From: Balanoglossus misakiensis | Lineage: Eukaryota; Hemichordata | DNA length: 64,000 nt | Assembly (NCBI GenBank): GCA_040954595.2 | Contig: JBECUI020000026.1 | Location: 186,001-250,000, forward strand | Reading direction: 5' to 3' | Shown: positions 38,160 to 49,660 of the stretch, piece by piece | How the letters are laid out: the number at the start of each line of letters is the position of its first letter | How positions within the stretch are numbered: the first letter of the stretch is position 1 | Position numbers and translations under genes: made by a program | The notes under the pieces: model-generated | Databases searched by the model: none | What the model was told of the DNA's origin: nothing | The model's input: only the letters and a program-made list of their open reading frames with translations

Positions 38160-40217
38160 TTGCAAAATCTCAAAATTTCGTCGATTTTGAAAAAAATCAT
38201 GGGTTCGTTGAATTTTGAAAAAAAAACATGGATGAAAATCATCAAAAAATGACAAATTTTCGACTTTGCAAAATATCAAAATTTCGTCGATTTTGGAAAA
38301 AAATCATGGGTTCGTCGATTTTTGCAAAAAATCATGGGTGAAAATCATCAAAAAATGACAAATTTTCGACTTTGCAAAATCTCAAAATTTCGTCGAATTT
38401 GAAAAAAATCATGGGTTCTTGTAAAATCTCAAAATTTCGTCGATTTTGAAAACAATCATGGGTTCGTTGAATTGTGAAAAAAAACATGGATGAAAATCAT
38501 CAAAAAATGACAAATTTTCGACTTTGCAAAATCTCAAAATTTCGTCGATTTTGAAAAAAAATCATGGGTTCGTCGATTTTTGAAAAAAAAAATGGGTGAA
38601 AATCATCAAAATGACCAATGTTCGACTTTGCAAATCTCAAAATTTCGTCGATTTTTGAAAAAAAAAATCATGGGCTATAGCTCATGAAAATCATCAACAA
38701 ATGTAAAATTTTCAACTTTGCGAAATCTCAAAATATCGTCGATTTTTGAAAAAAAAACATGGGTTCGTCGATTTTTGAAAAAAAATCATGGGCTATAGCT
38801 CATGAAAATCATCAACAAATGTCAAATTTTCAACTTTGCGAAATCTCAAAATTTCGTCGATTTTGAAAAAAAATTATGGGTTCGTCGATTTTTGAAAAAA
38901 ATCATGGGTGAAAATCATCAAAAAATGACAAATTTTCGACTGCAAAATCTCAAAATTTCGTCGATTTCGAAAAAAATCATGGGTTCGTCGATTTTTGAAA
39001 AAAAAACATGGGTGAAAATCATCAAAAAATTACAAATTTTCGACTGCAAAATCTCAAAATTTGGTCGATTTTTGAAAAAAATCATGGTGAAAATCATCAA
39101 AAAATGACAAATTTTTGATTTTGCAAAATCTCAAAATTTCGTCGATTTTGAAAAAAATTATGGGTTCGTCGATTTTTGAAAAAAAACATGGGTGAATTTT
39201 CGACTTTGCAAAATCTCAAAATTTCGTCGATTTTGAAAAAAATCATGGGTTCGTTGATTTTTTAAAAAAACATGGGTGAAAATCATCAAAAATTTACAAA
39301 TTTTCGACTGCAAAATTTCAAAATTTCGTCGATTTTGAAAAAAAATCATGGGTTCGTTGATTTTTAAAAAAAAAACATGGGTGAAAATCATCAAAAAATG
39401 AAAAATTTTCGACTTTGCAAAACCTCAAAATTTCGTCGATTTTGAAAAAAATTATGGGTTCGTCGATTTTTGAAAAAAAATCATGGGTGAAAATCATCAA
39501 AAAATGACAAATTTTCGATTTTGCAAAATCTCAAAAGTTCGTCGATTTTGAAAAAAAATCATGGGTTCGTCGATTGTTTAAAAAAAACATGGGTGAAAAC
39601 CATCAAAAAATGACAAATTTTCGACTGCAAAATCTCAAAATTTCGTCGATTTTTGAAAAAAAACATGCGTTCGTCGATTTTTGAAAAAAAAAACATGGGT
39701 GAAAATCATCAAAAAATGACAAATTTTTGATTTTGCAAAATCTCAAAATTTCGTCGATTTTGAAAAAAAATCACGGGTTCGTCGATTTTTTAAAAAAACA
39801 TGGGTGAAAACCATCAAAAAATGACAAATTTAAGACTGCAAAATCTCAAAATTTCGTCGACTTTTGAAAAAAAACATGGGTTCGTCGATTTTTGAAAAAA
39901 AAACATGGGTGAAAATCATCAAAAAATGAAACATTTTAGACTGCAAAATCTCAAAATTTCGTCGATTTTGAAAAAAATTATGGGTTCGTCGATTTTTAAA
40001 AAAAAATCATGGGTGAAAATCATCAAAAAATGACAAATTTTCGAGTTTGCAAAATCTCAAAATTTCGTAGATTTTTGAAAAAAATCATGGGTGAAAAATC
40101 ATGAAAAAATGAAAAATTTTCGACTTTGCAAAATTTCAAAATTTCGTCGATTTTGAAAAAAATCATGGGTTCGTCGATTTTTGAAAAAAAAAACATCGGT
40201 GAAAATCATCAAAAAAC
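38129..40217 (-). repeat. Diverged type A satellite, inverted block
   Basis: Units are in reverse orientation (gaaaatcatcaaaaaatgac, aaattttcgactttgc, aaaatctcaaaatttcg), up to about 40217 where unique sequence begins. Two units (38671 and 38789) read tgggctatagctcatgaaaa, whose complement differs from the type B junction segment at only about four positions. Half-length spacers with tgggttcgtcgattttt alternate with full monomers. Frames on either strand are repeat translations. Confidence 0.9.
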
Positions 40218-43200
40218 ATAGGTACTTGACTCAGAGTAAACAAGATTGTGTAATTGATACATGTCAGAACGAGATAGAGATATCACGCGCTAAGTTCATG
40301 TTTAAGAAATATTAAGATGACGTGTTCCTTTTATGACATAATACTTGACTAACGTATTAATAAGAGGTGGTGAAATTTGATATCACATTATTATCACCGG
40401 AGATCCGTGACGGGAGTCAACGAGCATGGATAGAGTCGTGTAATTCTTACGTGTGACCAGTAATAAACCAGAACTATTTGTGTTACTCGGAAAACTTGTT
40501 GAAAGTCTCGTTATGCCTCTCGTTAAGTTTACGATATGCCGGGTACCTCTCTCTGACTCTATGAATATGTTGGGTGGAGAAGGAGAGGGAGAGAATTTAC
40601 AATCTCACCCTTCGGACGTGGCTGATTCCCCAAAGAAGCCCCGATGAGGTAAACGTCCGAAGGATGGCGGGCGTAACAAAACTACAGTGTTCGCAACATG
40701 ACCTCAGGTCCGCCGCAGGTTTTGCATGTTACAGCAGAAAACATCTCCGTCAGACCACTAAAAGTAATACCTTTAGGACATAAATTATTTATCTTGAAAG
40801 ATATTGCTGTATGCAAATTTCATCTCCGGATTGCTATCGGCGAATCATACCGAGGCTGTCGTCGCTATAGTTGGGACCGACAGTCGAGACCCACATTGTA
40901 TTGTAAGGAACGTTTTAGACGCAACTTAATCAAAGCAGGTATAGTTAGCAGAGCAGATTAAGTTAGCAGAGGAGTGTCGGTATCGTCCACCGTAAACAGG
41001 TGTATTCCTATCGGATTTCAAGCGACAGTCAATTCCACTGGTCATCGATGTTTTTCTCCAAGGTGTTTGAAATACGTCTGTTCGAGTCGTTGTTCCAAAA
41101 TATGCACGGATGCACGGAATGCGACCACATCTGGTTGTTGACAACAAACTAAGGTAGATTATGACTATAATCCCAACTGTCTCCTGTGTGACACACTCCT
41201 GTTGTGATTATTGCTGGAATAGGCAATGTTTTAATCTGCCTGCAAAGACTCGTGTGACAAAGATTGTCGGCCAGTCAACATCACCAACGATATTAACAAT
41301 ATAAAATAAATAAAATTTCAACGATTCAACTTCTTTTCTAGCTTCCTATCTGGATAGTTTGTTTTTTGTACTCTAAAGATCGCCTTTCTTCCAGGCCACG
41401 TGGCAAGAGACGTTTTCAACTTCTACTATCATCGATGCGAGAGTACTATAGTATTCTCATATACACAGACAAAGGCCACCAAAATAAGAGAATCATTTGG
41501 TCAAATGGTAGAGGGCGCAAAAACAGATATTTCAAATGACAAAATTTTCCGATAAACGTGTTTAATCAAATCAAACTGTGCTCAATGGTATGCTTGCAAA
41601 AATTGAATACAAATGAAACAAAACACAGCAACTGCCATGAACAAGAAGTTTACTCATGTCAAAATTCAATTTTTTTGAATCATTGATTTCAATTATCAGC
41701 TGAAAACTAAAATTAGATTGTCATCTTGAACAGTATAAAATCAGCGAGCCATTAGACATTAAGTACCCAGCATACTAAAATAAAACCATGTAAACATGCA
41801 CAATTAGATAATCAAATAATTTTTATTTATTCACCATGATGTTTTTAATGTATGTCAAGTCAAAGTACTTGAAGTTATGGACGATCAATTAAAATAGACA
41901 ACTGTAATTTTAATGGCTGGGTAATGTATCCAATTTCTGCCCAATATATGAAATTTCCGAGTTAGCAACTGAAGAATTCGTGGGGAAAATAGTTACGTGA
42001 TGTGTAACAGAATTCACTTGGAAGTAAGGAGTTTTTGTAAAATCAACATGCATATTACAATTTATTTGTAAAAACTTGATTGGCAATGGAAAATTGGCGT
42101 TTAAATATATAGTACTTCAAGATGAACAGATAAAGTATAAGTTATTACAGATGTCATTTTACGACAACAAGGAATGGTAAATCGTTATTTAATATCTTTA
42201 AAGATGCCAGGTCAAAGGTCACCTTTGCAAATTCAACCACTGGTACCATAGCCATTTCAAATGTAGCCAAAAGTGCGCCACCACTTTCTTCAAACATACT
42301 GAAACCATCTACAGGTTACCGTAGTCCTATATCTCTTGGCATCCATGGCAGTTTAGCTAGTCATGAGCTGGCAAGGGGTGACCTGTAAGCTTTAAACTCT
42401 GGCTTCGGTAATGTCGACTCTGGCTCTGGCATATACTTGCAGGTCCATATGACCTTGGGGTGAACATGGTCATGAAGAAATAAATAGAATCTGTTTGGTG
42501 CATTGTCAACTTCATTTTATAGTTTCAAAAAATTACAATATGATGAGTAATATTGTTGTTGTTTTCAAAGAGACTCACCACACACTTTAGTAAATCAATG
42601 ACTTGAAAAAGTTTTGAGGACTATCATTTGTCTGAATCTCGGACCGCGAGGCACATACTACCTTAAATAGTTTCACTCGCAGCTTCTTGTGGGCAGTTTC
42701 TCCTTGCGTACCTGTACAGACACACCAGGAGGCCGTTCCCGATGAACAACTCAACCCACATGAAAACATTCAAGCGTCTGGTCACACCCATTTCCGTCAA
42801 ACAAGAACATGAATGAAACTGCGGAGGAAGAGAACGGGAGAGTGCCCATTAACCCTGTAATGACCAATCATTTACTGGAACAAGGTTCAGGATGTACGAT
42901 CACTGGAGTTGAAAATAAGGTCATGGATTTAAAAATTATTTTGAGTTATGAAATTGAAAATACATATTTTTCATTGTGGATTCTCCGACATAAATTTTAT
43001 CAAAAACAATAAGGGTTGTCTTTTTAATTTATGACATATAACGCCATGAATCTAGCCCATTAATACAAAGGCAATACTAAAACACATTTCGGGTTAGCGT
43101 TATGACAACTTGAAGAAAGTATGAATACAAACTTTCTAAAGTAATATTTTAAAGGTTGGCGTATTGATTACAGCTTGTTTGTTCTGCTATTAATGGAAAT
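40218..43200. other. Non-coding, no recognisable gene
   Basis: Unique sequence of mixed composition. I found no open frame resembling a known protein, no tRNA-like B box, and no clear transposon ends. Short open frames between 40453 and 41147 and at 42587-43012 show no domain signature. AT-rich stretches occur at 41560-42200. Host introns or intergenic DNA are the simplest reading. Confidence 0.5.
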
Positions 43201-43224
43201 TCGGTTAGAGCCGTTTGAGGCAAC

Positions 43225-43272
43225 TCTTATTCTGTCAAAGTTATGGCGTTAACTTATTCTGTCAAAGTTATG
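43225..43272 (+). repeat. 28-bp tandem duplication
   Basis: The 20-bp string cttattctgtcaaagttatg occurs at 43225 and again at 43253, a period of 28 bp, with gcgttaa between the copies. It directly abuts the palindromic element that follows. Confidence 0.85.
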
Positions 43273-43396
43273 TTAACGCTAATCTGATTAAAATCAGATG
43301 TAGGGAACGGCGACGTGTTTTTATGCTGTCGCAGCATCAAAAAACTACGTCGCCATTCCCTAGGCCTACATCTGATTTTAATCAGATTGTGTTAAC
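43272..43396. mobile_element. 125-bp palindromic MITE-like element, copy 1
   Basis: Starts and ends with gttaac. The arms are aatctgattaaaatcagatg and its complement catctgattttaatcagatt, followed inward by tagggaacggcgacgt against acgtcgccattcccta. The central loop contains the small palindrome tgctgtcgcagca. There is no coding capacity. A second, more diverged copy lies 375 bp to the right. Confidence 0.75.
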
Positions 43397-43422
43397 ATCA
43401 GGAACACTTTACATACATAAAC

Positions 43423-43633
43423 TACTGTAAAACACTTTATTTTAGCGAGTTGAAATTTTCACGATATCGAGAGAGGCTACTGTTTCGCGAGTATTAATTT
43501 TCGCGTTCTCTTATTTCATTCACTGCATCGTTATCTTCAAAAATAATTATGCGACCTCTTATTTTCATACCATTTTGGCTCTCACGTATCTCGCGAAAAT
43601 GTATTGCTCGCGAAAATAACTTGTTTCACAGTA
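43423..43633. mobile_element. 211-bp MITE with ctgtaaaac/gttttcacag-type ends
   Basis: The inner 207 bp is flanked by TA on both sides (43423-43424 and 43632-43633), as expected for a TA target duplication of Tc1/mariner-type elements. The inverted ends are ctgtaaaacactttatttta on the left and the complement of ctgtgaaacaagttattttc on the right. They continue into tcgcgag motifs. The interior is rich in tttcgcgaaaat. No transposase is encoded. The family assignment is inferred from ends and the TA flank. Confidence 0.65.
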
Positions 43634-43647
43634 TATGCAAATATGCA

Positions 43648-43755
43648 GTAATCTGAATAAAATCAGATGTATGGTACGACGACGTCTTTTACTTATGTGG
43701 TACAGTATTATTAGTATGCTGTCGTCATACCAACTGCGATTTTAGTCAGATTGTA
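43648..43755. mobile_element. Palindromic MITE-like element, copy 2 (diverged)
   Basis: The arms read aatctgaataaaatcagatg and, at the right, gcgattttagtcagatt. The inner parts are tatggtacgacgacgt against ctgtcgtcataccaa. It matches the element at 43272-43396 in size and terminal sequence, so the two belong to one family. It begins about 15 bp after the TA-flanked MITE. Confidence 0.65.
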
Positions 43756-44055
43756 TGTACGTCAACACTGATTGTTGTGGCTGCCTGAAATAGGTTTTCA
43801 CTTTGCGCTACCTCTATACGTAACGCGTTCACTCAGTAGACCAAAGTATCCGGATGTCCAGCAGACAAGAGTTCCTGTTTATACCATGAGGCTAGAAGAC
43901 TGTATTGTGTTATTATACAGTGGTGCAGTCTAGATTTTAGTGAGGGATTGAAGCGAATCCAATTGCTTGCTTGAAACTCGCCCATCGTGATTGTGCATTG
44001 ATAAAATACAATAATCATACCACAGAAACATAAATTCCAGCTGCGCCTATCAGCG

Positions 44056-45003
44056 AGATTGTCATAGCCTGGAGACCAGGGCGTCGGGGAAAAGAAACGC
44101 CCGGGGACAGTCTATATTTACGAACAGAATTCTGTTCGTAGAACGACACGTGTGGTAAATCTTGCGTGTAAGCTAATTGGTCACTCAATGTTAACCACAT
44201 GACATCGTCGCCTTCTAAATAAGGTAATAGAGGTGGAGTCATGTGTGAAATTCCCGCGATGGGATGTGGGAGTGGTTTTGAAGGTGTATGAATATTCATA
44301 ACCAAACTTTGTTAAAGGCACGTAAGGTGTAACTTTTGGGATAATTTTCATAATTTTTGTTTCAAACTGCACTACCATTAGTCCATGCAGATGAAGGTAG
44401 TGAACAATACACAAGCATTATAAACCCTAAGTATGAGTGCATATGCAAGTTTTAACCAGATAAATAATAAAGCTTTGCCGCAAGCGATTATGGCCGCCAC
44501 CGTGGGAAAATGCAAGAAACAATGAAAATGTTGCATTTCCGGTTGTGAAACTTCATAAACAAAACATGATCTCATCCACTTGAGCTCATGGAAGTAAATG
44601 TACACCACTGAGACATCAGATTTTCATTTTTCATTGCAATATTGCGCTTTTTTTAAAATTGCAGGAATTTTCGTTTTTCTTTAATTTTTGGCCATTTTGT
44701 CATAAATAAGTGTTGAGCTTGATATATTATCATGAAATAGCATTTAATAGACATAATTAAAAGCATATATGAGATTATTTAAAACTTTAATTTTTTATCC
44801 AGTTACAGCTTAAGTGCCTTTAATTATATCATCCAACCACTGGCGCCCGTCAACATTTGATAGATCACTCGTTATCCATTTGTTACTAAGCGACCTCGAT
44901 CGTTGCCAAGACTACTATCTTTCAGCTCAGCAGGACTTGCTCGACTGTCCCCGAGCGTTGTATTTTAGATCGACGCCCTGGTCTCCCGGCTAAGATTGTC
45001 AAT
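44056..45003. mobile_element. Possible non-autonomous element with 55-bp inverted ends
   Basis: The segment at 44056-44112 (containing ggagaccagggcgtcg and ccggggacagtc) is repeated in inverted orientation at 44943-45003 (gactgtccccgagcg, then cgacgccctggtctcc). About 830 bp lie between. The interior shows no transposase and no convincing protein. A perfect 22-bp palindrome (44119-44140, core cgaacagaattctgttcg) lies just inside the left end. Target duplications were not found, so the mobile-element reading is tentative. Confidence 0.4.
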
Positions 45004-46070
45004 ATATACGCCGCATGTTGCCAGCCAGGGCCCCGACTGACATTCCCTCTGAATATACACACCCCTCTATTGAAAACGGAACATTCCTGCAAGCAAAGCA
45101 TGTTGTACTTGCTTACATCAGCTGTAGTGACTTGTGTAGACCCCCAGCGCGCGGCCTCTACTGTCTGTATATGGTCTGTCACAGTCCCCGGGAGTAACTG
45201 TCATGACAGAAATCGGTTTGTCAACGGCAAAACGGAGATAAGGTGTTTTTTCCGAATATAGAATATTCAATTCTGTTTGATTCGGTCATGCCCAAAGTGT
45301 GCGTAGCTGTCGTCCTCTGACAACGCTCGCTCATATTTCATGCGGAGAACTTAAGTAGGTTCAAGCCAAGTTTTAATAGTTGGGCTAAGGTCTTCCCTTA
45401 TAAGTGTTGAAATGTTTGGGGTGTTACTGTCCGGGCTGTAACGACTTGGGTCGTGGAAAATGGGGGCTGAAACGACTGGGGCCGAAAGGGTCAGAGTGCC
45501 GGAACGACCTGTTTAAACATGTCGTTCCAGCACTATGACCCTAAAGTGTTACCTAAGATAGTGTCCAGCGTCTAGCCGTTATTGAAATTATAGACCCTGC
45601 AGCGAGACTGAGCATGATTTGTTGTTGTCATGAAACTCATCTCGTACTCCAGTCACTTTCATACAAAACGGCTATGAGTGTCCAATGGTCTTTGTTGAGA
45701 CTGTTTGACATTGAATGGCATTGACCTCGCGGGAGGATATCCTTCATGAATGCAATGCAGGATATAATTTACATTGGCTAAGGGCTTTGAGGTGCACCAA
45801 ATTAGTAATTTAGACACACCTTAATTATTACATGCCACCCCAAACTTTTTTAAAGCAAGAAACAAAATTGCAGTGCTTTTCCAATGACGCTTTTTAAAAT
45901 GTAGAATCAGATTGTTTTCTTGTCGCTCAGGTGTCCAAAATAAATATAGCTGTGATCAATTCCTACTTAAAGCAAACAAAAGTAAATTGAGTTGAATGGG
46001 CACGTCCGGCCCATATTTGACCCATTTCACATTTTTTCTTTCTTAGGCTGCATTCACAAACACCTCTGGA
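45004..46070. other. Non-coding, with one hairpin
   Basis: No gene recognised. A 56-bp imperfect palindrome at 45487-45542 (ggaacgacctgtttaaacat around the centre gtttaaac; 28-bp arms with three mismatches) is the only clear structure. The stretch from 45410 also repeats the words acgact and gggg in degenerate form. Confidence 0.5.
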
Positions 46071-46130
46071 GGGGGGGGGGGGGGGGGAATTCATCTTTTA
46101 CCGCTAATTTTCACATGCCCCCCCCCCCCC
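46071..46130. repeat. G17 run facing a C13 run
   Basis: Seventeen consecutive G (46071-46087) are followed 30 bases later by thirteen consecutive C (46118-46130). The two can pair as a hairpin, and each strand could alternatively form a G-quadruplex. Run lengths in raw sequence of this kind are error-prone. Confidence 0.85.
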
Positions 46131-46540
46131 TTTCACAACCCGAAATATTTTGAAATCCCCCTTCCGAACTGCCAAAATTTTGAAATCCCCCCATTTTCTT
46201 TCACAGAGCAAAACTCATAACTCTGCTCAAGCGCTCCCATGAAAAGAATTTGAAACTGATGTTTCCCCTCATCAGTGGGTATTAAAACTGAACATTGTTT
46301 TTATTTTTTAAGTATTTTGTATGATTATAATTAAAAAATATACAACTTAGCTAAAATGCTTAGATGAGTTAATCAGATTTTCAAAGTCCACCTAAAAGAT
46401 CATTTAATCTTTCCAGGGTGCGGTTTATGTTGGAGATAGTATCAGTTAGGCTATTTCTCAGAAAATCAATGAACGATCTGCGGACACCCCGAATAATATG
46501 TTACCACAACGCTAGCCAGGAAGCACATGGGACATTTCAC

Positions 46541-46843
46541 AATGAGGCAGTGAACACTGGGGGGGGGACCAGACTGACACGTTAACCAATCAGGGAGCTG
46601 TATGGTGAATAAATACATATTAATAAGACCTAACCTACAAGGTCCTGCATAATGAGGCAGTGAACACTGGAGGACCAGACCTACACATTACCCAATCAGG
46701 GAGCTGTAAAGTGAATAATGCATTGTAATAAGACCTAACCTACAAGGTCTGGTGAATAATACATAGTAATAAGACCTAACACATAAGGTCCCTCCAATCA
46801 GCGAGCCGCAAGTGGACCTTAGAGAAGTGGATAAACCAATCAG
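46541..46843 (+). repeat. About 110-bp tandem repeat with CCAAT boxes
   Basis: aatgaggcagtgaacactgg begins at 46541 and 46651. A third, partial unit (ggtgaataatacatagtaat) starts at 46751. Each unit carries ccaatcag (46586, 46692, 46794, plus a fourth at 46836) and a copy of taagacctaacctacaaggt. The block ends about 50 bp from where the reverse transcriptase of the neighbouring retrotransposon loses homology. It may be host sequence at the truncation point or part of that element. Confidence 0.75.
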
Positions 46844-46894
46844 AACATGTAATACGTGTGCATAGGACCTGTAATGTAGGTCATTTTGAAACAG

Positions 46895-47248
46895 GACTAG
46901 TTCACCATGACCAACCACATGACCCAGGAAATCGATCTGCTCATAACCCACATAACACTTAGTTGGTCTCGCTGTTAACTTTGCCTTTCGTAGTCTGCTC
47001 ATCAAATCTGTAATTGTCTTGATATGTTCTTCCCATGATGCAGTGTGGATCAGTATGTGATCGATATAGTTGTCTACGTTCTTCATATCTCTTAACAATC
47101 TTCTCATAATTCTGCTAAAAGTCGCAGCACTATTTACAAGTCCGAAAGGCATTTTGATAAATTGGTATAGCCCATCATGCGTGATAAATGCCGTCAATAT
47201 TCTTTGCTGAGATCTACTTTAGTGAAATAGTGATCCTTGGATAACTTA
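46895..47248 (-). pseudogene. Reverse transcriptase palm, truncated and inactive
   Basis: Continuation of the RT begun in the adjacent reading frame. The segment reads LSKDHYFTKVDLSKEY, then, after a small deletion of roughly a dozen codons with a frame change near 47198, TAFITHDGLYQF and MPFGLVNSAATFSRIM. It continues through the region of the catalytic box, NYIDHILIHT, where the second Asp of the usual YxDD is His. The last recognisable element is FLGHVVGHGEL near 46897. After that the frame enters unrelated DNA, so thumb, connection and RNase H are absent. The minus-strand frame from 47197 to 46688 therefore has a non-homologous tail. Confidence 0.85.
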
Positions 47249-48685
47249 GCAAAAAGCAAAAAGCTCACTCAGGTCTGGTGTAGGCTCTGCATCAAACACT
47301 GTTATGCGATTGAGCTTTCTCATGTCAACACAACAACGATTGGACCCATCAGATTTCTTCACCATTACCAGTGGAACAGCATATGGACTCTCTGAAGGTT
47401 CAGCTACTCCCATCTTAATCATCGTTTTGACTTCATCTTTCACTGCTTCACGGAGTGCATGAGGGATGGGGTATGGCCTACTGCATACTGGTGTTGGATC
47501 CATCAACTTGATGTCATGGAAACCCAGGTTGGTGTTACCACGAATATCAGTTAACATATCTTTGTAATTGATCAGCAACCTCCTCACCACTTGCTTCTGT
47601 ATGTCTGACAAGTTGTCACATACATTCACATCTGCAGCAAATTCTTTCTGCTTGAATGCAGGAACCCGCAGTAAGTCATCGTTTACTTTAACCCCTGTGT
47701 TCTCTTGTACTTCTGAAGATTCATAACTCTGCTCATCTATCACAGATACACACACAATCTCAAGAAGTCCAGCTGATACTTCATCTAGCTGATCAGTTCT
47801 CCGATAGTACCTCTTCAACAGGTTGGCATGGAATGTTTTCACCCTATGACCAAAGTCAATCTTGTAATCCATATTGCTCGCTTTCTCCACCACTGGAAAA
47901 TGACCCTTCCAGTGCATAAGTAGTTTATTATGGTCAGTAGGTAGTAGCAATAACACCTCGTCACCTTTGTTGAACTTCCTCCATTTGGCCTTTCTATTGT
48001 AGTAGGACTTGTATTTGCCTTGTGATATCTTCAGTTCTTGTCTTGCTAAATCGCATGCCTTCTTTAATTTCTTTTGAAGATCAAGGATGTATTGATAAGT
48101 CGTTTTGGTTTCTGGTTCACTGATCTCTCCAGTCCATAGTTCTTTAAAGATAGCCATTGGACCACGCACACTCCTCCCATAAAGTAACTCAAACGGAGAG
48201 AATCCTGTGCTCGATTGAGGCGTTTCTCTGTAGGCAAATAGTAAAGCATTCAGATAACGATCCCAATATGTTGGACGTTCCTCACACATCTTCCTGAGCA
48301 TGAGTTTCAATGTACCATTGAACCGTTCCACTAGACCATTGAATGCTGGGTGGTATGGGGTGGTAGTCATCTGCTTTATAGACAAAAGCCGGCTGACCTC
48401 ACGCATCACATCTGATGTAAATTGAGTTCCTTGATCTGTCAGAATTTCACGTGGACACCCCACTCTTGAGTAGATGTCCAGAAGCGCCTCTGCAACAGTC
48501 TTGGTATCAATGTTAGTCAATGCAACAGCCTCCGGATAGCGTGTTGCATAATCAACAACAGTAAGTATGTACCTATTCTTGCGTTCAGTGCATGGATGAA
48601 TAGGGCCAACCAGGTCTACTGCAATACGTAGGAAAGGGATATCTATACCTTGGTCACCCGTCCCTTTGGTTGTGTCCGTTGACAT
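47246..48685 (-). pseudogene. pol: integrase core, GPY/F module and N-terminal RT
   Basis: This 479-codon frame begins within the integrase. The catalytic residues are D24 (AVDLVGP), D84 (LTDQGTQF) and E120 (NGLVERFNGTLK), with 35 residues between the second D and E. A GPY/F-type module (LLMHWKGHFPVVEK) follows near residues 254-268. A linker leads into an RT N-terminus near residues 388-470 (SRPYPIPHALR, VPLVMVKKSDGSNRCCVDMR, KLNRIT). The order integrase then RT is thus seen within a single frame. It ends through an 8-bp tandem duplication (tttttgct on the minus strand, about 47245-47260) that shifts the frame inside the RT. Confidence 0.9.
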
Positions 48686-49545
48686 GAATCACAGGACTGA
48701 CAGTAACGGGAAACATCTGATGTTAGCCCAGGCCAAACGAAGTTGCTGAGGATCTTGTCTGTGGTCTTGTGAGTTCCGTGGTGACCACCCAGCACTGATT
48801 CATGGGCTAGTCTCATCACCTGGTTACGATACACTCTGGGAACCACCACCTGTAACAGCTTTTCACCAAATTGGACCATTGGCGAATTGAACTCTCTGTA
48901 CAGGATCCCATCTTTCATGATGAACTTCAACCTACCTCCATTCCTAGTCACTTTCTCGTCACCCAAAATTGCCTTCTCACGTAGTTTGTCAAGAGTGGAG
49001 TCTTCTTCTTGAGCTTGTTGAAGCTTCCCTGTCCTCACCACTTCACCAACAGCTTTAGGTACTTTAAGCTCTCTGATTGGTTTTTGGTTGGCTATCTTCT
49101 GGGCTCTGGTCTCCACAGCATATGCTAAACCTGGTACCTGTCCAACAGTTGTACACAGTCTACATGTCGGCAATGGTTCCTGCCATGTAGTATCAGGATT
49201 TGAAGGGTCAGATACACCATCAATGTTGCCCAGTATTAAATCATACACAGGGTTCATCATGCACAGTGCAGTAACATCACCAACAAAGTAAGGGGTATCA
49301 ACTTTTATTGAGGCTACAGGTACTCTTCTAATAGTCCCATCTATCAGAACACACGTCCTGTACTCACCAGTCAGCTGACTACTTGACACCAGACTTCTTC
49401 GAACTACCACGCTACTACACCCACTATCACGCAAAACGCTAACCAGCTTACCATCGACCAATCCCTTCATTACCGGCATCTTCTTCACTCCATGGGCACT
49501 ACAAGCAGCACTCATCACTGGGAGCTTATGACCACATGGTAACAC
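48643..49545 (-). pseudogene. pol: aspartic protease and integrase zinc-binding domain
   Basis: The N-terminal part resembles a retropepsin: VLRDSGCSS around residue 40 (D-S-G catalytic motif) and DLILGNIDG at residues 102-110. The C-terminal part is the integrase HHCC domain, LGGHHGTHKTTDKI followed by YCQSCDSCQR (about residues 255-292). The frame closes with RVTKV and a stop, while the integrase core continues in another frame overlapping by 43 nt. This implies a small deletion near 48640-48650. The first codon of the frame is GTG, and the true start of pol was not found. There is no ATG in the frame before an upstream stop. Confidence 0.85.
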
Positions 49546-49660
49546 GAACTCCTTATTCAGTGTTGCATCTGTTTTATTATATTTCCATTGCTACCACCAT
49601 ACATGCATAACCAGTGTCTAGTCCCCTGGGCTGTTGACGGTTGCCCCAATGTGTACATTC

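Noticed and set aside
40453-45261. Various short frames between the satellite and the retrotransposon
   Set aside because: No domain, no length beyond chance, and several overlap MITE-like palindromes.
33678-46540. tRNA or rRNA genes
   Set aside because: No cloverleaf-compatible A/B box pairs or ribosomal core motifs were noticed on either strand.
46688-46894. C-terminal extension of the RT frame
   Set aside because: After FLGHVVGHGEL the frame runs into the CCAAT tandem repeat and shows no RT thumb or RNase H features.
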